Shown: piece by piece, positions 37,311-46,239 of the stretch
Layout: the number at the start of each line of letters is the position of its first letter
How positions within the stretch are numbered: the stretch's first letter is position 1
Assembly (NCBI RefSeq): GCF_004912135.1
Contig: NZ_STGU01000004.1
Location: 371,726-435,725 of the forward strand
Direction of reading: 5' to 3'
DNA from: Rhizobium rosettiformans W3
GTDB lineage: Bacteria > Pseudomonadota > Alphaproteobacteria > Rhizobiales > Rhizobiaceae
Length of the DNA stretch: 64,000 nucleotides
The notes under the pieces: model-generated
Databases searched by the model: none
Told to the model about the DNA's origin: nothing
What the model saw: the letters and a program-made list of their open reading frames with translations, nothing else
Position numbers and translations under genes: made by a program

Positions 37311-37935
37311 CATCCATCGCAAGGATCGCGAAGTAGATCGCGGCACATGCGTTGGAGTCTGCCGTGGCATCATGGGCACCTTCAAAGCCGCGCCCGAAGA
37401 TGTACTGGTGGGCCTCGATCAGCTTCGGGTTCTTCCAGTCGCCATAGACCTTCGGGGTCATCCGCATGATGGGCTTCAGATACTCCATCGTGCAAAAATG
37501 TTCCTTCTCGTCCACCTGCGCCGGGTCCAGATTTTCTGAGGCAAACAGGTGTTTGACCATCCGGGTATCGAAGGTGATGTTATGGCAGACGAAGCGGTCG
37601 GCGACGTCCATCACGTCCGAGATCAGGTGCGCCAGGTTGTCCGGCGCAATGCCGATCTGGTTCGCTCTTTCCTTAGTGATCCCATGGACGGCGACCGCCT
37701 GCTTGTGCGGGTCCTTGTCCGTCAGAACCAGGAAGTTGAACGACACGATGGGCTGAAGATCGAGGAACAGTTGAGTGCTCCCATCCTCCACCTTCCGCTC
37801 GACCAGATAGTTCTTGTCGAGGTCGTGTTCATACAGCCCGCCGTAGAACTGCATGATCTTGTCGTTGCCCTGGTCGAACGGGTCTTTCTTCGCGGCAGCG
37901 CCGGTCGTCTCGGTGTCGAATACGAATGACAACAT
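37297..37935 (-). CDS. DnaQ-like 3'-5' exonuclease
   Basis: 212 residues. ExoI FDTETTGA at the start, ExoII VCHNITFDTRMV, ExoIII GAHDATADSNAC with the HxxxxD acid. DEDDh-type exonucleases proofread or degrade DNA or RNA ends. The gene is separate from the phage DNA polymerase, which has its own exonuclease domain, so a repair or host-DNA role is possible. Confidence 0.9.
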   Translation of the reverse strand: MLSFVFDTETTGAAAKKDPFDQGNDKIMQFYGGLYEHDLDKNYLVERKVEDGSTQLFLDLQPIVSFNFLVLTDKDPHKQAVAVHGITKERANQIGIAPDNLAHLISDVMDVADRFVCHNITFDTRMVKHLFASENLDPAQVDEKEHFCTMEYLKPIMRMTPKVYGDWKNPKLIEAHQYIFGRGFEGAHDATADSNACAAIYFAILAMDGQKN

Positions 37936-38249
37936 CAGTTCAGCGAGCCTTCCAGGTGGGAGGCATCCTGAAAGGAGACCGGGACGAAGTCGCTGTCGAT
38001 TTCCATCTCGACGGCATCGACAACCTTCTCCATCTCTTCCGAGACGATCTTGCGGACCATCTCCTGCAAGAGATTCAGATGCACGATGTAGGCGAGGGGA
38101 CCGACGATCCAGGCAAGGCTGATCGCAATCACACCGAAGAGCCAGAGAGCGCCGCCGATAACCGCCCAGGTGATCGCAGAGATCATCAGCGTGGGCAGGC
38201 GCATGGCCTGAGACTCATTTGTTCCGGGGGTTACGTTGGGTGTTTGCAT
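37935..38249 (-). CDS. Small phage membrane protein
   Basis: 104 residues. Two adjacent hydrophobic segments at about 17-55 (LMISAITWAVIGGALWLFGV, AISLAWIVGPLAYIVHL) are followed by an acidic amphipathic tail (EEMEKVVDAVEMEIDSD). Unknown role. First gene after the promoter at 38270-38298 and overlapping the exonuclease start by one base. Confidence 0.75.
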   Translation of the reverse strand: MQTPNVTPGTNESQAMRLPTLMISAITWAVIGGALWLFGVIAISLAWIVGPLAYIVHLNLLQEMVRKIVSEEMEKVVDAVEMEIDSDFVPVSFQDASHLEGSLN

Positions 38250-38269
38250 TTCTTTCTCCGTTGGTTAAT

Positions 38270-38330
38270 TTGATAGCAAATGTTGCGGGGGTGGTCAACA
38301 ATTCTTTCTAGGAATGTCAAAAAATCTATC
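38270..38330 (-). promoter_or_regulatory. Leftward promoter with two operator sites
   Basis: Minus-strand TTGACC (38293-38298), 17-base spacer, TATCAA (38270-38275). Operators GTCAACAATTCTTTC (38294-38308, over the -35 box) and GTCAAAAAATCTATC (38316-38330) follow upstream, 22 bases centre to centre, about two helical turns. The region starts four bases below the DNA polymerase stop codon. Confidence 0.75.
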
Positions 38331-38333
38331 CCC

Positions 38334-40568
38334 TTAGTGCGTTTGTGCCCAGTTGATCCCATGTTTCGCTTCAGCTGCGACCTCCATGCCGAAGTTGAAG
38401 AATTCGCCAGATTCCCTAGCTGAGGCGATCAGGTTCTGTTTGGCAAAGTCGACCAAGTCGTCGCGGACGGCGACCTGAAGTTCGTCATGGATAAACCCAA
38501 GGAACGCATAGTCACCGTCCCAGCCGTGACGCAGGCCTTCTTCCTGGAAGTGGTCATCCGACAATAGCATCCATTTCTTAGCAATCACGGCACCATCAGA
38601 TTGAAGGCGGAGGTTCAATGCAGCATGTTGGGCGCGGACGATGAGGCGGCGACCGTCAAGGCCCTCAACGAAGCCCTTGCGAGCCTGTTTCTGGATGAAT
38701 TTAACCGCCTGTCCCAGTCCCGGCATCTTCAAGAAGAACTGCTCCCTCAGGCGCTTGCCGATTGCCCGCTGCTCTTCGACACTTGCGAGGGGATCGACAA
38801 TCCATCCAAGCTTCACATCGCCACCGCCGTAGACAAGAGCGTAAATGAAGGTCTTGGCTTTCTCGCGAGTAGGGAGACCGGCAGCTTCCATGTTGGCGGT
38901 GTGAATGTCGCCGACAAGAATCTGATCAACCAGGAACCCATCGTCATATGGCTTTGCCAAGGATGCCAAGCAGCGGAACTCGATGCCCGACAAGTCGCAG
39001 CCGACGAGTGTCCAGCCCTTCGGGACATAGAACAGTCGGCGGCAATCCCAACCGTGCCGTCCCAAGCGACCCTTGAGAGCTACCTCCTTCTTGAGTGTGC
39101 CATCAGCATTGAAGCAGTCGGAGATTGGTTCGCCATCCGGACCCAGCACCTTCTTGTTGAAGCTGCCGTCCTTATCCAACACCTTGACTGCGATGACTTT
39201 TGGTACCTGCGCGATATTCGGATTCGAGTGGGCGCAGCGTCCCGAGATCGTGCCGCCCACGTTCAGACGGTGATGGATCGCTCCATCTGCCTCGACCTTG
39301 TTCAGCCAGGAGTTGGCACCTGTCTTGATCTGACCGAGACGCTTGGCGAGGTAGAAGACTTCCGCCAGCTCTTCCGCCATCGGGATGCGTCCGATCAGGC
39401 TGCGCAACACCGAGTCTGAGACCTTGACGCCGCCCTTGTCGGTGAATTCGACTGGTTCCCAGTCGTATACGGTGGTGAAGCGGTCGATGATGTGCTGGCG
39501 GGAAGACGGCTTGAATTCCTTCTTCTCGATGGCACAGAAAGGCGCACCCTCATCCACGTTGTTGTTCATGGAGCGCTCGCCGGTTCTCGGGTTCACGCGC
39601 CAGATTTCCTTGAACTTGCGGGTCGCCTTAGGGACGGTGACCTCGCCCCAGATCGCACGTGAGTCGTCCTCGCCAAACTCAGGGCGCGGCGCCTTGTAGG
39701 TCTTCTTCTTGTTGATGCCTTCCGGATCGTCCCAGAGGTAGCGGACCTGGTGCTTCTTCGCTGGACCAAACCACCAGCCAAAGTGTTCCGTCGCCAAAGC
39801 TTCCAGCTCTACGCTTTCAGCTTCAATCTCATCTGCGAGGGCCTGTGCCCGCTTGATGTCGAAGGGCCAGCCGTTCTCCTCGATCATGATCGCCATGGAG
39901 TGAGCGTCATGTTCGAAGTCGATGGGGAATTCCGGATAGTCGAGGAGGTCGATCTGCTTGTAGAGCGCGGTGTTCACGTCAACGTCGAGATCGCAATACT
40001 CCTCCATCTCGATGCTCCAGGTGCCCCAGACGAACTTGCGGATTTCCTCCTTGTCCGTGATGCCCTGTTCCTTGGCACGAGCTTCCATCTCCTGGGCGTA
40101 GTCGCCCTTCTGGAGACCCAGGCGGTAGCCCCAGGCTTCAAGCTTGTCGGTACCGATGAGCTGACCGGGCAGCTTGCCCTTGCGCCACAGGCGGAAGTCC
40201 TTGTCCTTCTGGTCGGTGAAGATCAGGCGCGAGGAGACAAGAGTGTCGTGGATGACGCAGTCGGGGTGCAGTTCGAAGTCAGGCCACAGGATGCGGATGG
40301 CTTCCAAGTCGAACTGCATGATGTTGTGCCCGACGACCGACCGGCAGTCTTCGAGCATGGCAATTCCGTCTTCGAGGGTATCTTCCTCGGCGTTGCGGCG
40401 GAATGTCCAGCGCTCGCCGGTCTCGAACTCGCGGATCGAGAGGACGTGCATGGTGGTCAGCTGGTGAAGAAGGCCGTCAGTTTCGACGTCGAAGATCAGG
40501 GTGCCGTATGCCGGTTCCTGAATCCAACCGCTCTTCTTGATTTTGACTCCCTCGGGACGGAGCTTCAT
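38334..40568 (-). CDS. Phage DNA polymerase, family A (T7 type) with 3'-5' exonuclease domain
   Basis: 744 residues. Exonuclease domain about 20-210: IFDVETDG (ExoI), VVGHNIMQFDLEA (ExoII), EEYCDLDVDVNTALY (ExoIII). Polymerase domain from about 380: motif A LVGCDLSGIEFRCLA, motif B REKAKTFIYALVYGGG with a Tyr as in T7 gp5, motif C FIHDELQVAV. It would replicate the phage genome; no separate primase is recognised in the window. Confidence 0.95.
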   Translation of the reverse strand: MKLRPEGVKIKKSGWIQEPAYGTLIFDVETDGLLHQLTTMHVLSIREFETGERWTFRRNAEEDTLEDGIAMLEDCRSVVGHNIMQFDLEAIRILWPDFELHPDCVIHDTLVSSRLIFTDQKDKDFRLWRKGKLPGQLIGTDKLEAWGYRLGLQKGDYAQEMEARAKEQGITDKEEIRKFVWGTWSIEMEEYCDLDVDVNTALYKQIDLLDYPEFPIDFEHDAHSMAIMIEENGWPFDIKRAQALADEIEAESVELEALATEHFGWWFGPAKKHQVRYLWDDPEGINKKKTYKAPRPEFGEDDSRAIWGEVTVPKATRKFKEIWRVNPRTGERSMNNNVDEGAPFCAIEKKEFKPSSRQHIIDRFTTVYDWEPVEFTDKGGVKVSDSVLRSLIGRIPMAEELAEVFYLAKRLGQIKTGANSWLNKVEADGAIHHRLNVGGTISGRCAHSNPNIAQVPKVIAVKVLDKDGSFNKKVLGPDGEPISDCFNADGTLKKEVALKGRLGRHGWDCRRLFYVPKGWTLVGCDLSGIEFRCLASLAKPYDDGFLVDQILVGDIHTANMEAAGLPTREKAKTFIYALVYGGGDVKLGWIVDPLASVEEQRAIGKRLREQFFLKMPGLGQAVKFIQKQARKGFVEGLDGRRLIVRAQHAALNLRLQSDGAVIAKKWMLLSDDHFQEEGLRHGWDGDYAFLGFIHDELQVAVRDDLVDFAKQNLIASARESGEFFNFGMEVAAEAKHGINWAQTH

Positions 40569-40572
40569 GGCG

Positions 40573-40797
40573 TTACCTCAACGAGTGAATTTGCTTGTCC
40601 TCGGCGAGGCTGCGGAGCTTCTCCCACCAGCGTCTCTGTCCCCTGCTGGGCACGACGGCGGTGTAGACGCGGGTCAGCGGGTTCATGTTGAACAGCTGCC
40701 CCTCGACCAGGAGCTTCACGAGTGGTCCGAGGTGTTGGCGGTCGTCGGCCTCCTTGTGACCGACGACCAGGGCGATGGCTTTTCTTTCTGTCGGCAT
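40573..40797 (-). CDS. Hypothetical phage protein
   Basis: 74 residues, basic (MPTERKAIALVVGHKEADDR start; SRGQRRWWEKLRSLAEDKQI end). No family recognised. Its ATG abuts an operator site directly, so its Shine-Dalgarno (TGAGGT) must lie on the far side of or within that site. Confidence 0.65.
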   Translation of the reverse strand: MPTERKAIALVVGHKEADDRQHLGPLVKLLVEGQLFNMNPLTRVYTAVVPSRGQRRWWEKLRSLAEDKQIHSLR

Positions 40798-40812
40798 GGC
40801 AGAATTTCTGAC
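40798..40812. promoter_or_regulatory. Operator site abutting a start codon
   Basis: GGCAGAATTTCTGAC lies between the stop codon of the HTH-phosphoesterase gene (40814) and the ATG at 40795-40797. Confidence 0.6.
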
Positions 40813-40813
40813 C

Positions 40814-42442
40814 TCAGGCGGCGACAGAGAGAGCTGCCAGGTCCATCACTGCGGCGCAGTAGAGACCGTCGTCGTGCATAGTGACCAAGGTGCGCTTGCC
40901 GCTCGGATAGGTCACGATGTGGGTGACACTCCAGCTGGACAGACCGACGTTGTAGCCCATGTCGAGGCTTGCCGAGACGCCCGCACAATAGTTGCCGTCG
41001 AAGATCGAGGCACTGTGAGTGTGTGCCGTGTTCGACCGCTTACCCATGCGCGAAAATGCCATCGGCGAGGCCTTGGCACCGTTGGCGCCGACATGCCCGT
41101 GCATTGCACACTCGATGTCACCGGCAATGGTGAAGCTGTCGTCCTGGGACAGGAAGATGACGTCGTCCAGGTCCTCATACTGGCGCAGCACCCACGGGAA
41201 GACCTGGTACTGCTCATCGCCACGCATGATTGCCTGGTACGTCTGCAGCTGAAGGCGCAGGAAGAACTCAGCATTGATCGGGTCATCTCGATAGTCGGCA
41301 GTCTTGAGCCATTTGGTCAGCGCCAGGTCATGGTTCGATTCAACGACCACGGTGAGTGTGCCATCACGCTCGATGTCCTTGAGGAAGATGGCAGCGCCCT
41401 TCATCGAGTCTTCGACCGAGTCCGTGTTGCGCATATGCATCTTGAACCGGAAGTGCGGGTCCTTGATGTTGTGGTGGTTGCGGTACTCGAAATCGGTCAG
41501 GTCGTGGATGAACTGATATGACGGCTTGAGGTAGTCGAGCATCGCCGGGAAGGAGCGCACCACGCCCGGTGCCGGGAGGTCCCAGCAGGCAGAGGTGATG
41601 ACCGGGTTGCGCTTCTCCCAGTGAACGTCACCCCAGGTGATCCCTTCGATTGTGCCGTCCGATGATACCTTTCCGGCGCTTACGACGTTCAGAAGGTCCT
41701 GGAACGAGCCATCGTCTTCCGCCAACAGGTGACGGACGAAGAACTTGCCGTTCGGCAGCAGCTCGATGATCACGGCGCCCACCTCATGGTGGTGCTCGGC
41801 CTTGATACCTGCCTTCTTCTGCACGTAGTTCGGCAGGGTCACAGAGCCGGTGGTCAGGATGATCTTCGCCGGGTCGCCCTTGGCGGTCGGGATCGACTTC
41901 AGGTGGACCTTGGGATGTGGGAAGACGCCCCAGCGATCACCCGTGTAGGTATCGAAGCCAGACAGGGGATGCACGGCGGTCGGCAGCGTGTTCATCTCGC
42001 AGCAAATCGTCAGACCGTCACCGATCAGCACCTGGTTGAATTCCATGTGCGGAAGCACCTCCGGCATGAAGCTGGAGGCGATAACCGTATGGTCCTCGAA
42101 CAGGCTCTTGTTGTAGGTGAAGCCGGAGACGATGATCTCGGCGCCCAAGTGATCGGCATAGGCGTTCAGGTTGTCCCAGAAGCCGGTATGGATCAGGGTG
42201 TTGTCCTGTGCCGAGGTCACGATGAAATACTGCACCTTGTCGGTGACCGGGATGCGGCGAGCTTCCTTCTGACGACGGGACACAAAGCGTTCCGACTTCA
42301 GCTCCTTCAGATGGTTCTGTAGCGTCGAGCGCGGGATGCCCAAGGCCTCCGCCATCTTGCGCTGAGACCCGTGCTCCATCTGGAGCGCGACAATCTGTTC
42401 GTAGGAGAGCTTGAGCACCTCCGGATGTTTGGGCTTGCCCAT
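40814..42442 (-). CDS. HTH domain fused to a calcineurin-like phosphoesterase, recalling phage T5 A1
   Basis: 542 residues from ATG 42442; the frame is open to 42577 but that overlaps the methyltransferase. N-terminal HTH at about 12-50 (GSQRKMAEALGIPRSTLQNH LKEL). The C-terminal part shows the ordered marks of a metallophosphoesterase: GDVHW, the motif-III-like ESNHDLALTKWL, the late His pairs MHGHVGANG and NTAHTHSASIFDG. Mre11-like nucleases and T5 A1-type proteins share this fold, so DNA cleavage is a possible activity. The link to A1 is by memory of layout and not checked. Confidence 0.6.
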   Translation of the reverse strand: MGKPKHPEVLKLSYEQIVALQMEHGSQRKMAEALGIPRSTLQNHLKELKSERFVSRRQKEARRIPVTDKVQYFIVTSAQDNTLIHTGFWDNLNAYADHLGAEIIVSGFTYNKSLFEDHTVIASSFMPEVLPHMEFNQVLIGDGLTICCEMNTLPTAVHPLSGFDTYTGDRWGVFPHPKVHLKSIPTAKGDPAKIILTTGSVTLPNYVQKKAGIKAEHHHEVGAVIIELLPNGKFFVRHLLAEDDGSFQDLLNVVSAGKVSSDGTIEGITWGDVHWEKRNPVITSACWDLPAPGVVRSFPAMLDYLKPSYQFIHDLTDFEYRNHHNIKDPHFRFKMHMRNTDSVEDSMKGAAIFLKDIERDGTLTVVVESNHDLALTKWLKTADYRDDPINAEFFLRLQLQTYQAIMRGDEQYQVFPWVLRQYEDLDDVIFLSQDDSFTIAGDIECAMHGHVGANGAKASPMAFSRMGKRSNTAHTHSASIFDGNYCAGVSASLDMGYNVGLSSWSVTHIVTYPSGKRTLVTMHDDGLYCAAVMDLAALSVAA

Positions 42443-42449
42443 GGAGACC

Positions 42450-43055
42450 TCAGTTCTTGTTGAAATAGAAGATGCGAGGCTCCTGATCGGTCGAACGCCA
42501 ATCCCAGAGGTACCAAGCATAGTTGTGACGGGGAGAGCCGGTGCTGCCCTCGATCCAGCGGGGCCGGGTCGTTGCAACGGCCTTGCCGAAGTAGGCAGGG
42601 TGATCGCCGAACCACTTCATGCGCTTCTTCGAGCAATCGTACTCATTGCGCATGAGCATGATGACCGATCCGTCGACCGGCTTCATGAGGTTCAGCGCAT
42701 GCTGAATGAACAGCTCGGCGGTGTCGCCGTAGGGCGGGTTGGTGAAGATCATCTGGACGCCCTTGGGAGCTTCCTTCTGCTTCAGGAAGTCACAACCGCC
42801 CTTGCCGTAACCGCGATAGATCAGATCGGTCGCATAGCAGGTGCCGGTCGACCGCGCCTTGATGACCTCGGCAATGTGTCCCTCTCCGCAGGCGGGTTCC
42901 CACCAGTCCTTGTCGAGATGGATGGGGCTGTCCGGATGATCCTCGAAGAGATCAGCCAGGTTCTCGGTCATCCATTCCGGAGTCGGATAGTAGTCATGGG
43001 CAATTCGGGCATATCCCGAGTTTCCCATCGCGGGGTCGGTCACATTGATTGTCAT
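42450..43055 (-). CDS. DNA adenine methyltransferase-like protein
   Basis: 201 residues. SAM-binding motif WEPACGEGHIAEVI and the catalytic TNPPYGDT (NPPY) identify an amino-methyltransferase of the phage Dam/DUF1599-neighbour type. There is no linked restriction gene, so it is probably a solitary phage enzyme for self-protection or regulation. It ends seven bases before the start of the HTH-phosphoesterase gene. Overlaps the HD gene stop by four bases. Confidence 0.85.
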   Translation of the reverse strand: MTINVTDPAMGNSGYARIAHDYYPTPEWMTENLADLFEDHPDSPIHLDKDWWEPACGEGHIAEVIKARSTGTCYATDLIYRGYGKGGCDFLKQKEAPKGVQMIFTNPPYGDTAELFIQHALNLMKPVDGSVIMLMRNEYDCSKKRMKWFGDHPAYFGKAVATTRPRWIEGSTGSPRHNYAWYLWDWRSTDQEPRIFYFNKN

Positions 43056-43654
43056 GAGGTAAGAATTTCTGTCACGATAGAGTTGAATTCGGCGATGAAG
43101 AGGCGCTTGGAATCGGCGCAGCCCATGATCGGCATGTCGAAGACCTCGGTGAACTTCCGGTCGGTCTGCATGTGGGTCCAGCAGCGCTCGAACTCGTTGG
43201 CCTCATATTCGAGGCACAGACGGTCGGCGGTAGCGAGAGCGCGATCCATCTCCGGCGTGATGCTCAGATCGAAGTGGGTATAGATGACCGCCTGTACGTG
43301 ATCTTCGACCGCCACGAAGTCAGGCATCTCTCGCTTCATTGGCGTGATCAGATCGACCATCACACCTTCGGATGCATCATGGAGCAGGCCCATCAGGCGA
43401 TATTCAGGACGCGGACCCATCAGGCGCGAGACGCCGACAGAGTGCTGAGCCACAGAGAAGATTTCGTCGCCAGGGATTTGTCCGTTCCAACGGCACTTCT
43501 TCGAGAGGCCCGTGGCAATGTCGTGGAGGTTGACCATCCAAGGCTGGAAGTTGAAGACGTCATACAGAGCGCCGGTCACGCCCTGGATCAGGCGGCGATC
43601 CTTCTCCTCCGGCGTGGCGTCCTGATACTTCTTCAGATTTTCGGGGAGTTGCAT
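43052..43654 (-). CDS. HD-domain nucleotide phosphohydrolase, YfbR/DatZ-like
   Basis: 200 residues from ATG 43654. Metal and catalytic motif order: FSVAQHSVGVSRLM (His), GLLHDASEGVMVDLITPMKR (His-Asp with Glu and Asp) and TADRLCLEYEANEF (last Asp). YfbR-type enzymes dephosphorylate dNMPs; related phage DatZ enzymes remove dATP in 2-aminoadenine genomes. No PurZ is seen in the window, so the plain dNMP/dNTP role is preferred. Confidence 0.82.
   Translation of the reverse strand: MQLPENLKKYQDATPEEKDRRLIQGVTGALYDVFNFQPWMVNLHDIATGLSKKCRWNGQIPGDEIFSVAQHSVGVSRLMGPRPEYRLMGLLHDASEGVMVDLITPMKREMPDFVAVEDHVQAVIYTHFDLSITPEMDRALATADRLCLEYEANEFERCWTHMQTDRKFTEVFDMPIMGCADSKRLFIAEFNSIVTEILTS
43059..43073. 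promoter_or_regulatory. Operator site at the HD/methyltransferase gene junction
   Basis: GTAAGAATTTCTGTC lies within the last codons of the HD gene, four bases upstream of the methyltransferase start codon (43053-43055). Confidence 0.55.
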
Positions 43655-43679
43655 CGGGTATGTCTCCTTGTTAACCTTG

Positions 43680-43718
43680 CTTGTAAGATATTCTGCCCAT
43701 GATGTCAAATATTTTGAC
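43680..43718 (-). promoter_or_regulatory. Leftward promoter with two operator sites
   Basis: Minus-strand TTGACA (43703-43708), 17-base spacer, TACAAG (43680-43685). GTCAAATATTTTGAC (43704-43718) covers the -35 box and GTAAGATATTCTGCC (43683-43697) the -10 box; centres are 21 bases apart. It drives the HD gene and what follows. Confidence 0.75.
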
Positions 43719-43726
43719 ACTGCATG

Positions 43727-44164
43727 TCACGCTTTTGGCAGACCTCGAGTCTCTTCGAAGGCGTTCATGAGCATCATGACGATCTGCTGCATGGCATAAG
43801 CCTCCAGCTCCATGCTGGCACCATCGTGCTCGCCGATGTCCAACAGGATGCGCTGCCAGACGTGCATCGCCTCATGGACGATCAAGCCGATGATTTCGGA
43901 GAGGGAGTGTTCCTTCTCGCACCCATCCTGGATGGTCACCAGGCAGACGGTCTTCGATCCCTTGTAGTCGAACGTTGTCATCCGCCCTGCCGTCGTCGGG
44001 TAGGGTTCGGGCGGCGTGATGCCCAGGCGTTTCATCTCTCGATCCCACGCCTTCTGGCTTGGGCAGAATCCGATGAAGACAGGTTGCCAGCCCTGGTCAA
44101 GCCAGCGCACCTTGTCCGCATTCTTCTTACGCTGCTTGCGTTTTGTCTCTGACATGTCGGGCAT
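43727..44164 (-). CDS. Putative zinc metallopeptidase-like protein
   Basis: 145 residues. A basic N-terminus (KRKQRKKNADKVRW) is followed by an HExxH-type site IIGLIVHEAMHVWQRI and a downstream Glu in ASMELEAYAMQQIVMML, as in small phage metallopeptidases and SprT-like proteins. Target unknown. Start at 44164 or 44155; both lie inside the 3' end of the SNF2 helicase gene. Confidence 0.7.
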   Translation of the reverse strand: MPDMSETKRKQRKKNADKVRWLDQGWQPVFIGFCPSQKAWDREMKRLGITPPEPYPTTAGRMTTFDYKGSKTVCLVTIQDGCEKEHSLSEIIGLIVHEAMHVWQRILLDIGEHDGASMELEAYAMQQIVMMLMNAFEETRGLPKA

Positions 44165-45932
44165 CCAATGCTTGTGAGATTGTTTCCATGCGGTCGATGA
44201 TGACCTCGATCAGGCGGGCGTCGAGCGATCCGTCGACCACCAGGTGCTGCACGAGAACCCAATGATCCTGACCGATGCGCCATGCCCGGTCCTCCGCCTG
44301 CTCCAGCTCCGAAGGGACCCAGGACAGTTCGGCGAAGACGACGAAGTGTGACGCAGTGAGTGTGAAGCCGACGCCCGCTGCCGCGATGTTGCCGATGAAG
44401 ACCCGGCAGTCGGGGTCCTCCTGGAACATGTCGACCTGGGCCTGGCGCTTGGCTGACGGGGTCGAGCCGGTGACGAAGGCGCACTGGTTGTCGTAGTATT
44501 TCTTGAAATACTGGGCGACTTCCTTGTGGTAGCAGAACAGGATCACCTTCTCGCCCGCTTCCAGCAGCCGGTCGACGTGCTCCTTGACCATGGGTGCCTT
44601 GGCGATGGCGAGCGCCTTGCGGTACTCAGACATCTCTTCGAAGGCGACCTGCATCTCATTGGTCAACATCATGCCGACCTCTTCGAAGCTCTTCTCCTCG
44701 ATCTGTTCCGGGAAGAGCTTGTTCAGTCCGTTCAGGACCAGGCGCGGGTCTTCGATCCCCAGGATGTCCTCATACTTGGACAGCATGGCACGGACGCGGG
44801 ATAGTTCCTGCTCGACCTGCTTGGCGATGCCGTCGCTCGGCAGCAGCACGATCTCGCGGCGCTTGGGCGGCAGCTCGGTCAGAACCTCGGTCTTCTCGCG
44901 CCGGACCATGAAGGCCTGGCGGAGCTTGCGGTTCAGCTCCAGGAGGTTCGATGCACCATCGGTGACGATCCGCGTCTTCGGCGATCCGTCCTGATTGCGC
45001 CCGACCGTTTCCTCATAGGCGCCGCAGTAGGTGTAGACGTAGTCTTCCCAGCTCTTGCCTAAGCCATCGGGGTCCATCGCTTTGACAAAGGGCCAAAGGT
45101 TGATGGGCTTGGTGGTGATCGGTGTGCCGGTGAGGAAAATGCGCTTGCGCCCTCGGATCGGCTGGACACGATTTCGACCAAAGCCATAGCCCCAGATATG
45201 TTGGGATGACTTGGCCTTTGGGTTACAGAAAGCATGGGCTTCATCGATGATAATGAAGTCCCACAGCTCATTTTTGAGCGCGTCGAGATGTCGTTCAAAC
45301 AGCTCTTTGTTGATAATGACGATGTCGGTGTCGGGCCATACGTCAACCGTATGCTTGAGCTTGGGTCCCTTCCGCTTCCCATCAGGAGAAGGTCCACGCA
45401 ATGGTTCGCCGCGAGCATCGAGACGATCCTCGACTCGAGTCGTGACAAGTCCGCATGTAAGGCCCAGCGTCGACCATCGTCCGATTTCTCGCTGCCAGTT
45501 GACTTTGAGTGAGGCGGGGCAAATGACCAGTCCTCGTCGGGGACGAGAAAGCTTGTTCGTCGTCCCGATAGCCTGGATGGTCTTTCCAAGTCCCGGAGGG
45601 TCGGCGATAAGGCAGTCCTTCTTTGCGATAGCGTAAGCAACGCCAGCTCGCTGGAATGGAAGATACTCTTTCCCGACCGGGGAGGGGATTTCGATATCTG
45701 AGTCCGTTGCCCAAGAAGCCTCAAGAACAGCTCCGGCACCGCCTCGGTAGGCGTCGATTTGCTTGCGGGCATTTCCACTGGCGAACTCCCAAAAGTCAGC
45801 AGCCTTATGAACGTCCTTGGTCGTCCACTTCTTCAGGCGCGGGTGAAAACTCCACCCGGCCTTCTTGAAGATGTCGCGCTGCGCGAATGTGATCTTGGCG
45901 ACGAACAGATCGCCCTCAGAGACAATTTCCAT
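44127..45932 (-). CDS. SNF2-family DNA helicase/translocase
   Basis: 601 residues. An N-terminal HARP-like region (about 15-90, FKKAGWSFHPRLKKWTTKDV) precedes the motor. Motif I DPPGLGKTIQAIG, motif II IIIDEAHAFCNP, motif III LTGTPITTKP, and C-lobe KVILFCYHKEVAQYF, VFIGNIAAAGVGFTLTAS, EQAEDRAWRIGQ are typical of SMARCAL1/ZRANB3-type annealing helicases. In phages such proteins act in fork remodelling or recombination. Ends in a basic-acidic tail. Confidence 0.92.
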   Translation of the reverse strand: MEIVSEGDLFVAKITFAQRDIFKKAGWSFHPRLKKWTTKDVHKAADFWEFASGNARKQIDAYRGGAGAVLEASWATDSDIEIPSPVGKEYLPFQRAGVAYAIAKKDCLIADPPGLGKTIQAIGTTNKLSRPRRGLVICPASLKVNWQREIGRWSTLGLTCGLVTTRVEDRLDARGEPLRGPSPDGKRKGPKLKHTVDVWPDTDIVIINKELFERHLDALKNELWDFIIIDEAHAFCNPKAKSSQHIWGYGFGRNRVQPIRGRKRIFLTGTPITTKPINLWPFVKAMDPDGLGKSWEDYVYTYCGAYEETVGRNQDGSPKTRIVTDGASNLLELNRKLRQAFMVRREKTEVLTELPPKRREIVLLPSDGIAKQVEQELSRVRAMLSKYEDILGIEDPRLVLNGLNKLFPEQIEEKSFEEVGMMLTNEMQVAFEEMSEYRKALAIAKAPMVKEHVDRLLEAGEKVILFCYHKEVAQYFKKYYDNQCAFVTGSTPSAKRQAQVDMFQEDPDCRVFIGNIAAAGVGFTLTASHFVVFAELSWVPSELEQAEDRAWRIGQDHWVLVQHLVVDGSLDARLIEVIIDRMETISQALDARHVRDKTQAA

Positions 45933-45972
45933 AGTTACTCTGCCCCTGAAGGGCGCTCAGTTGTTGGGAGGA

Positions 45973-46218
45973 TCAGAAGCGGTCGAAGCGGTAGCCCTTG
46001 GTGGGATGGATGCGCAGGTGACCGGTGACCGGGTTCGCCATGCGCTGCCCACGGCTGTCCTTCAGCTTGTTCGCGTCGATGATCTTGTCCCACTCGTCAC
46101 GCTCGATCAGCGCCTCTTCGAGGAGCTTAGCGTTCAGCCGGTTGAGGTAGGTCGAGTGCGGGCGGATCGGGTTGTTGCGACCGCGAGTGAAGGCCTTCGG
46201 GGAGTGGATCGTCTGCAT
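45973..46218 (-). CDS. Hypothetical phage protein
   Basis: 81 residues, basic (PKAFTRGRNNPIRPHSTYLN), no recognised domain. Ribosome site AAGGAA lies upstream of ATG 46218. An operator site sits 22 bases upstream. Confidence 0.7.
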   Translation of the reverse strand: MQTIHSPKAFTRGRNNPIRPHSTYLNRLNAKLLEEALIERDEWDKIIDANKLKDSRGQRMANPVTGHLRIHPTKGYRFDRF

Positions 46219-46239
46219 GTCGTTTTTCCTTTCTTAGAT

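Noticed and set aside
43052..43654. Evidence for a 2-aminoadenine (Z) genome from the HD protein
   Set aside because: DatZ-like HD enzymes resemble YfbR-type hydrolases, and neither PurZ nor MazZ is found in the window; the polymerase is an ordinary T7 type.
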